In this document: positions 51,803-58,776 of the stretch, piece after piece
Position numbering within the stretch: the first letter of the stretch is position 1
Layout: each line of letters starts with the position of its first letter
NCBI GenBank assembly: GCA_964389305.1
Contig: CAYMEK010000010.1
Location: forward strand, 1-64,000
Direction of reading: 5' to 3'
DNA: 64,000 nucleotides
Source: CAYMEK01 sp964389305
Lineage (GTDB): Bacteria > Spirochaetota > Spirochaetia > SZUA-6 > DRHE01
The notes under the pieces: generated by a model
Seen by the model: only the letters and a program-made list of their open reading frames with translations
What the model was told of the DNA's origin: nothing
Database searches by the model: none
Translations under genes and position numbers: made by a program

Positions 51803-53151
51803 GAGAGAACCATCCTCAAGGTCTGCGCGTATGCTTCGATCTCCTCGCGGGTCCTCTTTTCGGTCACAGCTACCAGCAGCGCTCCTTCGGGAAGCGAGGG
51901 CTCCAGGCGGCTCAACTCGACTCCGGCGAAGAAACCCTCCTGTTCCATCCGCCTGAGCACCGTCGCGGCGGAACCGGGCAGCAGCAGCGCAAACTCGTTG
52001 AAGAAGGGCTGCTCGAACAGGGGCCTCACGGGGGTCTGTTCGAGCAGCAGCTCGTACAGGTAGTGAGCTTTTTGCAGGTTTTGCTCGGCCAGCTCGCGAA
52101 TACCCTGCGGACCCAAAGCGGCCAGACAGACCGTGGTAGCCAGCGCGGCCAGGGCCTGGTTGGAGCAGATGTTCGAGGTAGCCCTCTCCCGCTTGATGTG
52201 CTGCTCCCTGGCCTGTAGGGTCAGGAGAAAAGCACGTTTTCCCTCACGGTCCAGGGACTGGCCGGCTATGCGGCCGGGCATCTTGCGCAGAAGCTCGACG
52301 GTAGCCGTAATGTAGCCGACCGAAGGCCCTCCGAAATACGAGGGAAGCCCGAGGGGCTGGGTGTCACCGATCGCCACATCGGCTCCCCACTCCCCGGCCG
52401 GCTTGAGCAGTCCCAGGGCGAGAGGATCGGCTGAAAGGATCAACCGGGAGCCGTTTTCGTGGACCCGAGCGGCCACCCCGCGAAAATCCTCCACGCAGCC
52501 GAGATAGTTGGGGCTCTGCAGAATGACTCCCGCCACCCCGGGACGAAGCCTGTTCGCCAGCTCATCCCTGTCGGTAACCCCGTTTCGGGCTGGAATTTCC
52601 TCCAGTTTGACTTCGAGGTTGGAGAAATGGGTACGCAGCACCCGGCGGGTGAAAGGATGAAGCGTTTGGGAATAGAGGATCGTGTCTGACTTGCGCACGC
52701 TGTTCACAGCCAGGCTGGCCGCTTCGCAGGCTGCGGTGTGTCCGTCATACAGGGAGGCATTCGAGGCCTCCAGTCCGGTCAGCTCGCACATCATGGTTTG
52801 AAACTCGAAGATCGCCTGCAGGATGCCCTGGGACATCTCCGCCTGGTAGGGCGTGTAGGAGGTGTAGAACTCCGAACGGGCCAGGATGTGGCCGACCACC
52901 GCAGGGATGAGGTGGTCGTAGCTACCGCATCCGAGAAAGTTGACCGCCTGGATCCGGTTGCCAGCGGCCAGGGCCCGCAGCCGCCTGTATACATCGTATT
53001 CGGGCAGCCCTTCGGGTATCCCAGGGAGCTCTTTCAGCAGCAGACGTTCGGGGATATCGGCAAACAGGGCGTCAAGGCCCGGTACTCCGATCTCTGCCAG
53101 CATCGAGGCTATATCCTCTTCGGTGTGCGGTAAATAGGCGGTCATGGACAT
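51799..53151 (-). CDS. gcvPA: Glycine decarboxylase P protein, subunit 1
   Basis: The 450-residue protein is the N-terminal half of the split P protein: YLPHTEEDIASML, NFLGCGSYDHLIPAVVGHIL, FYTSYTPYQAEMSQGILQAIFE and SLYDGHTAACEAASLA. It lacks the PLP lysine, which is on GcvPB. It lies 8 nt after gcvH. Confidence 0.96.
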   Translation of the reverse strand: MSMTAYLPHTEEDIASMLAEIGVPGLDALFADIPERLLLKELPGIPEGLPEYDVYRRLRALAAGNRIQAVNFLGCGSYDHLIPAVVGHILARSEFYTSYTPYQAEMSQGILQAIFEFQTMMCELTGLEASNASLYDGHTAACEAASLAVNSVRKSDTILYSQTLHPFTRRVLRTHFSNLEVKLEEIPARNGVTDRDELANRLRPGVAGVILQSPNYLGCVEDFRGVAARVHENGSRLILSADPLALGLLKPAGEWGADVAIGDTQPLGLPSYFGGPSVGYITATVELLRKMPGRIAGQSLDREGKRAFLLTLQAREQHIKRERATSNICSNQALAALATTVCLAALGPQGIRELAEQNLQKAHYLYELLLEQTPVRPLFEQPFFNEFALLLPGSAATVLRRMEQEGFFAGVELSRLEPSLPEGALLVAVTEKRTREEIEAYAQTLRMVLS

Positions 53152-53159
53152 ATCCCTTT

Positions 53160-53552
53160 TCAGTGGCTGCTTTTCTCCTGCTCCACATGCCTGGCGTAGG
53201 CTTCGGCATCAAGGAGATCCTGAAGCTGGGAAGGGTCAGTGAAGCGAACGGCGAATATAAAGGCCTGGTACGGTTTTTTGTTGATCAGCTCCGGGCTGGC
53301 CTCCAGCTCCGCGTTCACTTCGGCCACGGTGCCCGTCATGGGGGTGTAGATGGCCGAGGCGGCCTTGACCGACTCCACGGTCCCTATCTCCTCTCCTCGA
53401 TCGTAGCGCTCATCGACCGAAGGCAGCTCCACGTACACGATGTCTCCAAGGGCCTCCTGGGCGTAATCGGTAATGCCCACGTAGGCGAGCTGTCCTGCCA
53501 CACGCACCCATTCATGGGTCTTGGCGTACTTCAGATCTCCCGGTATTTCCAT
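53160..53552 (-). CDS. gcvH: Glycine cleavage H protein
   Basis: The 130-residue lipoyl carrier has YAKTHEWVRV, VGITDYAQEALGDIVYVELP and the lipoylated K63 in VESVKAASAIY. It shuttles the aminomethyl group between P and T proteins. It follows the Lrp-type gene by 15 nt. No gcvL is in this cluster, so the dihydrolipoyl dehydrogenase is elsewhere. Confidence 0.96.
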   Translation of the reverse strand: MEIPGDLKYAKTHEWVRVAGQLAYVGITDYAQEALGDIVYVELPSVDERYDRGEEIGTVESVKAASAIYTPMTGTVAEVNAELEASPELINKKPYQAFIFAVRFTDPSQLQDLLDAEAYARHVEQEKSSH

Positions 53553-53567
53553 GCGTTTGCTCCTGAT

Positions 53568-54011
53568 CTAGAGGATATAGGGGACCCTGTTGTTATACCC
53601 CTTGTACACGACGAAGGTCTCGGCGGAGGCGACCTCCTCGATCCTGGCCACCTCCTGGGTATAGAACTCCAGAAGGCCGAAATCCTCGTTCAGCACCACC
53701 GTGAGGATCAGATCGTAACGGCCGGTGACTACGCTGACCGACACCACTCCTTTCAGACGGCTGAACTCCTGCCCCTTATTCACCAGGTTCATGGTATCCA
53801 GCTTGATCCCCACCAGCACCAGCCGGTGCCCGGGGACCTTGTCCGGATCGATCAATCCTGTGATCGACAGGACCCCTTCCTGAACAAGCTGGTTGACCCT
53901 GGAGCGTACGGTGTTTTCGGTGATCAACAGATCATCGGCGATCTCCTTGAAGGACTTGCGGCCGTTGCGCAGGTGCTTAATGATATCGATGTTGGTTTGA
54001 TCGATTTTCAT
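53568..54011 (-). CDS. Lrp/AsnC-family regulator at the head of the gcv operon
   Basis: The 147-residue protein has an N-terminal HTH (IDQTNIDIIKHLRNGRKSFKEIA, ITENTVRSRVNQLV) and a C-terminal RAM ligand domain (residues about 65-147, with GVVSVSVVTGRYDLILTVV). Such proteins respond to amino acids; glycine is the likely effector from context. The ATG is 10 nt from the -10 box without a Shine-Dalgarno sequence, so the whole gcv transcript probably starts as a leaderless mRNA. It is the probable local activator or repressor of its own operon. Confidence 0.9.
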   Translation of the reverse strand: MKIDQTNIDIIKHLRNGRKSFKEIADDLLITENTVRSRVNQLVQEGVLSITGLIDPDKVPGHRLVLVGIKLDTMNLVNKGQEFSRLKGVVSVSVVTGRYDLILTVVLNEDFGLLEFYTQEVARIEEVASAETFVVYKGYNNRVPYIL

Positions 54012-54021
54012 CGCGTTTTTC

Positions 54022-54050
54022 AGTGTACAATGTATTTCGCATTATATCAA
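54022..54050 (-). promoter_or_regulatory. Promoter of lrp-gcv, -10 box 10 nt from the ATG
   Basis: On the minus strand TTGATA (54050-54045), a 17-nt spacer and TACACT (54027-54022), then 10 nt and the ATG at 54011. The region from 54012 to 54121 is AT-rich and could hold sites for Lrp. Confidence 0.7.
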
Positions 54051-54121
54051 TTATTTTAAAAAATTTACTGTTATGATAAATACTTTGCTAATTAATTTAG
54101 GTAAACGTAATAATACGAGGC

Positions 54122-55020
54122 TCAACTCATGGGGATCTTGATGGTGACCGTGGTCCCTTCTCCCGGCGCGCTGCGATAGGACAATCCGAAACGCTCGCCG
54201 TAGTTCAGCCGCAGCCGCTCGTGGATATTGCGTACCCCGTAGCCGTGGCGGTTTTCCGAATGCCCGCAGCTCGACAGAATCCGACTGCTTTTCTCTTCGG
54301 ACATCCCGACGCCGTCGTCCTGCACGTACAGGTACAGAATGCCGTCCTGCGACTTGCCACTGATGCGGACCGTACCCGCTTCCGTCTCCTTGAGCATGAT
54401 TCCATGAGAGATCGCATTCTCCACCAGCGGTTGGATGACCAGCTTGAGCATCTGGCAGCCCTGCACCGCCTGCGGCACATCGACGATCAACTCAATGTTG
54501 TTCTCGTAGCGCAGGTTCTGGATTTGAACGTATGTTTTCACGTGTTCCAGTTCGTCACGAGTTGAAGCTCCTGGTAAGCTGCCCGATCTCGTCGTTGTTC
54601 TGCGGATTCAGCACAACCGAAAAATCCCCCTGGACCACCCTGTCCATCTTCTTGATGAGGTTGTGGATTCGCTTGGTTGCAGAACGGGATACGAGCAGGG
54701 CCAGGGACAGGGTCAGGGGGATAATCAACAGGAATACGATGAGCATCTGCCGGATAGGCCGGGCGCTCATCAGAATGATGTCCCTGTAGGGCAGGATGAG
54801 GGCGAGGACCCAGTCGGAGTTCTCGATGCTTTCGGTGCCGATCAGAAACCTGTCGCCGTCCACCTTAACCGTCACCCAGGAATCCTGGCTGAAGGAGGCG
54901 GCCGGCGAGATGAACGGAGCATGATGCACCTGGAGCCTCGCTACCCGGCGGAGATCCTCGCCAGCTCTTGATCCGCGGCCGGAAAACCACGATATTAGAC
55001 GTACTTCCCGTTCTTCTTCG
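54122..55020 (-). pseudogene. Broken YesM/LytS-type sensor histidine kinase
   Basis: Two pieces in different frames lie in kinase order. The upstream piece (to 54555) holds part of a periplasmic sensor, a transmembrane helix (IFLLIIPLTLSLALLVS-like, near 54710) and a HAMP domain ending EIGQLTRSFN. It stops at once (TGA). The next piece, frame shifted, resumes with RDELEHVKTYVQIQNLRYEN and carries a HATPase domain (QPLVENAISHGIM, DDGVGMSEE, GYGVRNIHERL). The whole phosphoacceptor segment with NPHFLYN, about 100 residues, is missing between them, and so is the N-terminus. An internal deletion has inactivated it. The upstream limit is approximate. Confidence 0.85.
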
Positions 55021-55050
55021 GGGCGGGAGACCTCTAGCAGGCTGGCCCGT

Positions 55051-56013
55051 ATGAGCTTTATACGCACGGTTCTCGGAGACCTAGACCCGGATGCCCTCGG
55101 CTTTACCCACTGCCACGAGCACCTGTTCGTCTTTCCCCTCCGGGGGGTCAAGCTCCCCGGGAAATCGATCCTGGACGACTACGAGAAAACCCGGCAGGAG
55201 CTGCTGCTCTTCAAGGAGGCCGGCGGGTCGGCGCTCGTCGATGCCCAGCCGTTCGGGGCCGGCAGGCACGCTGAGCTGCTGGAGCGCGCAGCCCGCGAGA
55301 CCGGGGTAGCGGTCGTCGCCGCCACCGGGCTCCATCGAACCCTGTACTATCCCGAAAGCTTCTGGGCCTACCGGGCCCCGGCCAGCAGGCTCGCCGGGCT
55401 GTTCGCGAGCGAGATCCGAGAGGGCATGTACGCCTACCACCCGCAGGAATCAACAGGAAACCGGACCGGCATCCGGGCCGGCATCATCAAGATCGCCACC
55501 GGCGAGGACGGCCTGATCGAGCCCTACGGGAAGCTGTTCGAAGCGGCGGCCGAAGCCCACCTGGAAACCGGGGCCCCGATACTCACCCACACCGAGATGT
55601 CCGCCTGGGGACGCGAGCAGGCGCTTTTCCTGATGGAACGAGGCGTGGCTCCCGGCAGCATCATGGTGAGTCACATGGATCGGGTCATCGACCTGGAAAG
55701 CAACCTCAAGCTCGCCGAGCTGGGCGTATTTCTCGAATACGACAGCATCGCCCGCTTCCGCTACCACTCCGACGAGCAGGAGGCGGAGCTTATCCGCCGG
55801 ATGATCGAAGCGGGTTTCGCAGATCGTATTCTCCTGGGCCTGGACGTTACCAGGGAACGACTGCCAGCCTACGGGGGACAATACGGTCTTTCCTATCTCG
55901 CTCGCACCTTCCTGCCGTTGTTGGAAAGCCGGGGTGTGGAGCAGGCCGCCATCCAGAGGATGGTCGTCAACAATCCCAAGCGGGCCCTGGGCATCGAAGA
56001 GAGGCAATCATGA
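55051..56013 (+). CDS. Phosphotriesterase-family amidohydrolase
   Basis: The 320-residue protein has the binuclear metal set of the PTE family: HCHEHLFVF, the bridging-lysine region GIIKIATG, ILTHTEM, VSHMDR and LLGLDVTRERL. The family hydrolyses lactones, phosphoesters or organophosphates; the substrate here is unknown. Its stop overlaps the start of the shikimate-dehydrogenase-like gene, so they form a two-gene operon. It begins next to the remnant kinase, which is on the other strand. Confidence 0.9.
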   Translation: MSFIRTVLGDLDPDALGFTHCHEHLFVFPLRGVKLPGKSILDDYEKTRQELLLFKEAGGSALVDAQPFGAGRHAELLERAARETGVAVVAATGLHRTLYYPESFWAYRAPASRLAGLFASEIREGMYAYHPQESTGNRTGIRAGIIKIATGEDGLIEPYGKLFEAAAEAHLETGAPILTHTEMSAWGREQALFLMERGVAPGSIMVSHMDRVIDLESNLKLAELGVFLEYDSIARFRYHSDEQEAELIRRMIEAGFADRILLGLDVTRERLPAYGGQYGLSYLARTFLPLLESRGVEQAAIQRMVVNNPKRALGIEERQS

Positions 56014-56975
56014 TCGAAGCGCCGGAGGAGCCAACTTTTTACTTCATTGGAGTCTCGACTTCCGGATCGCTGAGCATGAAGCTGTTCCCTGAATGGCTCA
56101 AGGCGGCTGACCTGCCGCAGACGGCCATCAGGGGCTACGACGTCGAGGTGCGCGGTCCGGACGAAAAATTCCGGGAAATTGTGGGCCATCTCAAGCAGCA
56201 GAGCAAGGCGCTGGGCGCCCTGGTGACCACCCACAAGGTCGACATCGTGAAGGCCGCCGGGGATCTTTTCGATTTCCTGGATTCCTATGCCCGCCTCTTC
56301 GGCGAGATCTCCTGCATCTCCAAGCGCGATGGAGCCCTGCGGGGCTACGCCAAGGACCCCATAACCTCCGGCTGCGCCCTGGAAGCATTTCTGCCGCAGT
56401 CGTACTGGACCCGGCATCCTCGGGCCCAGGTGTTCATCATCGGCGCCGGTGGAAGCGGCATCGCCCTGAGCGCCTACCTGATGCGGGAGGAGCACGGGGA
56501 CAACATCCCCCGGAAAATCATCATCTCCAACCGCAGCGCCCGGGGAATAGAGAACTGCAGGAACGCGCACGAAAAGATCGGGGCAAGCACCGAGGTCGAG
56601 TATGTCAGGCTCAGCCCCGGGCGGACGAACGACGGCATCCTGGCCTCTCTTCCTCCCGGTTCTCTGGTCGTCAACGCTTCCGGCCTGGGTAAGGACGCTC
56701 CCGGCTCCCCGATCTCCGACCAGGCGGTTTTCCCCGCCAACGGCTATGTCTGGGAGTTCAACTACCGGGGAAGCCTGGAGTTCCTGCACCAGGCCGAGCG
56801 CCAGCGCGAGGCCAGGAATCTGGTGGTCGAAGACGGCCTGACCTACTTCGTATACGGCTGGGCCCTGGTGATCGGGGAGGTGTTCAACCGTGAGCTGAGC
56901 TCCGAAGACCTTGCCCGCCTGTGCCGGGTTACCTACTCCTTCCTGGGCCGTCCGGTCGACGAGCCCCGCGGCTGA
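56010..56975 (+). CDS. Shikimate dehydrogenase-like oxidoreductase
   Basis: The 321-residue protein has the SDH layout: N-terminal substrate domain with the catalytic lysine in VTTHKVDIVKAAG, and a Rossmann fold starting VFIIGAGGSGIALSAYLM. The C-terminal part contains NASGLGKDAPGSP. The usual N-terminal SxSxxxHN motif reads STSGSLSMK, so shikimate itself may not be the substrate, and the long insert around 165-195 supports this. It is coupled to the PTE-family gene. Confidence 0.85.
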   Translation: MIEAPEEPTFYFIGVSTSGSLSMKLFPEWLKAADLPQTAIRGYDVEVRGPDEKFREIVGHLKQQSKALGALVTTHKVDIVKAAGDLFDFLDSYARLFGEISCISKRDGALRGYAKDPITSGCALEAFLPQSYWTRHPRAQVFIIGAGGSGIALSAYLMREEHGDNIPRKIIISNRSARGIENCRNAHEKIGASTEVEYVRLSPGRTNDGILASLPPGSLVVNASGLGKDAPGSPISDQAVFPANGYVWEFNYRGSLEFLHQAERQREARNLVVEDGLTYFVYGWALVIGEVFNRELSSEDLARLCRVTYSFLGRPVDEPRG

Positions 56976-56992
56976 GTGCCCGGGCCCCCGTT

Positions 56993-57742
56993 TCAGGAAT
57001 CCAGAACGAAGCGAACCGAGATCGTCAACCACTCCGCCACCGGCTGCCGCCCTCGAACGGCAGGGGAGAAACGTACCTTCCGCACGGCCTTGGCCGCCGA
57101 GCGGTCCAGAGCGGGAAAGCCGCTGGAGCGCTCCACCTCCAGCCCCTCTACCCGACCGTCGGCGGCCACCCTTACCCTCAGGCGCACTACCCCCTGCTCT
57201 CCACGCAGCCGGGAGCCCAGCGGGTAGGGCGGATCGATGGGCTGAAGCGGGCGGGGCTTCACCTCCGCCGCGTTAACCCTGCCGGTAGAACGCCCGGCCG
57301 CAGGCGGGAGGATGGATTGGACCGCAGCCCCGGACGGACGGACGGCTGCTTCCGAACCGTCTGGCCGGGAAGCCGCCGAGGGAGGAGCCTGCGGCTGCGA
57401 ACGCAGGGCGACTGCGGGGTCCGCTTCGGGAGCCGGAACCGGCTGAGGTGCGGCCTCCGGCTTCAGGGAAGGGGGCCTTTCCTTGCGGGCCAGCCCTTCG
57501 GCGGACGGTACCTCCTCCTCGGTCCGGGAGGCGGCTGCGGGAGGACGGAAGGTCAGCATCAGAGGAGCAGAAGGCTGCTCGGCTGCGTAGGTCCGCTCCG
57601 GCGTCGACCGGCCGTCTGGAAGCAGCTCCCCGAGCCCAACAGCCAGAGCGGCGTGCAGGGCTGCGGAGGCGAGAAGGGCGGCGCAGTAGAAGCGCAGCGG
57701 TCTCTCCGCTTTGCCCGAAGCCGCGGGAGCAAGCCGATTCAC
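56993..57742 (-). CDS. tonB: TonB energy-transducing protein
   Basis: The 249-residue protein has one N-terminal transmembrane helix (residues about 16-38), a Pro/Ala/Glu-rich periplasmic spacer (about 60-160) and a C-terminal TonB domain (PLQPIDPPYPLGSRLRGEQG, LDRSAAKAVRKVRFSP). It transmits proton-motive energy to outer-membrane receptors. It overlaps exbD by 4 nt. The order exbB-exbD-tonB follows the BtuB-like receptor. Confidence 0.93.
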   Translation of the reverse strand: MNRLAPAASGKAERPLRFYCAALLASAALHAALAVGLGELLPDGRSTPERTYAAEQPSAPLMLTFRPPAAASRTEEEVPSAEGLARKERPPSLKPEAAPQPVPAPEADPAVALRSQPQAPPSAASRPDGSEAAVRPSGAAVQSILPPAAGRSTGRVNAAEVKPRPLQPIDPPYPLGSRLRGEQGVVRLRVRVAADGRVEGLEVERSSGFPALDRSAAKAVRKVRFSPAVRGRQPVAEWLTISVRFVLDS

Positions 57743-58137
57743 GGCGTTCCCTCCACCTGAAACGACACACCCTCCAAACCCGCTTTCTGAAGGGCTTCCA
57801 GCAGCTCCAGGGCTACTCCGAGATCCGCCTGCCGGTCTCCCCGGATCAACACGGGCCGTCCCGAGCGGCCGTGCTCCTCCACGGCCCAGGCCGCCGCCTG
57901 GTCCACGGTCATGACCCGCTCGTTCACCAGAAAGCCGTTGTCCCGGTCCAGGGTTACCACCAGGGCTTCCGCTCGTACCTCCCCCTCCGCCCGGGGCAGG
58001 GTGACATCCAGGCCGCGGAAAACGGTCATGGACAGCATGGCGTAGATGAAAAAAACCAGCAGCAGGAAAACCACATCGATCAGGGCGATCATCTCGATGC
58101 GCGGCCTCTTGCTCTCGAATCCGCTCTCAACCCTCAC
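57739..58137 (-). CDS. exbD: ExbD biopolymer transport protein
   Basis: The 132-residue protein starts with GTG at 58137, overlapping the exbB stop. RPRIEMIALIDVVFLLLVFFI holds the essential membrane aspartate of ExbD, split here as EMIALIDVVFLL. A periplasmic domain follows. It forms the proton channel with ExbB. The frame continues upstream inside exbB but without homology. Confidence 0.92.
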   Translation of the reverse strand: MRVESGFESKRPRIEMIALIDVVFLLLVFFIYAMLSMTVFRGLDVTLPRAEGEVRAEALVVTLDRDNGFLVNERVMTVDQAAAWAVEEHGRSGRPVLIRGDRQADLGVALELLEALQKAGLEGVSFQVEGTP

Positions 58138-58720
58138 GATCCAGCCCCTGCTTGTAGGCCATCTCGAACTGGGTGCCGACCTGCCCGAACAGCCGGGCGG
58201 AGCTCTGCACCCTGTGCACAAAGGCGTTGTAGGGGATCAGGGTCATGAGCGCCACGGTCAGCCCGGCCGCCGTGGTGATCAACGCCTCGGCGATCCCCGA
58301 GGTCACCGCCCTGGGATCCGGTACGCCGCGGAGGCTGAGGAAGTCGAAGGCCCGGATGATGCCCGTCACGGTTCCGAAAATCCCAAGCAGGGGTGAGAGG
58401 GTGATGATCGTGTCCAGCACCCCCAGCCCCCGCTTCTGGCGGCCCACCTCCTCGGAGGCGGCCACCTCCATTCCCTCGCTGAATCCATGACGCCGGCTGG
58501 CCAGCCCGGCAGAGAGCACCCGCACGGTAGCGTCCCGGCTCCCGGAACCGCGGGACAGGGCCTCCTCGAAGCGGCCCTCCTCGGTGAGCCGGAACATCTC
58601 CTGCACCGCGGCGCTGTCCCTGCGCTGGCGCAGCCAGAACAGGGCCCGTTCCACGATAACCGTCAAAGATAGAAAGGAACAGGCGAGGAGCGGCCACATG
58701 ACCGGGCCGCCCCTCGACAT
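58127..58720 (-). CDS. exbB: ExbB biopolymer transport protein
   Basis: The 197-residue MotA/TolQ/ExbB-type protein has three transmembrane helices, with LSPLLGIFGTVTGIIRAF and ITTAAGLTVALMTLIPYN as the conserved pore segments. The start MSRGGPVMWPLLAC at 58720 lies 56 nt after the receptor gene. It completes the energy unit with ExbD and TonB. Confidence 0.9.
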   Translation of the reverse strand: MSRGGPVMWPLLACSFLSLTVIVERALFWLRQRRDSAAVQEMFRLTEEGRFEEALSRGSGSRDATVRVLSAGLASRRHGFSEGMEVAASEEVGRQKRGLGVLDTIITLSPLLGIFGTVTGIIRAFDFLSLRGVPDPRAVTSGIAEALITTAAGLTVALMTLIPYNAFVHRVQSSARLFGQVGTQFEMAYKQGLDREG

Positions 58721-58776
58721 GATGTTATGAAAGGCTTCCGTAGCTACACTCCTCTGTCCGTGTTTCTCCGCCTCTG

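Noticed and set aside
53553..53567. Glycine riboswitch before gcvH
   Set aside because: Only 15 nt separate lrp and gcvH, and the region upstream of lrp shows no aptamer motif.
55021..55151. Further N-terminal extension of the broken kinase
   Set aside because: It is antisense to the phosphotriesterase-family gene and has an Arg-rich shadow composition.
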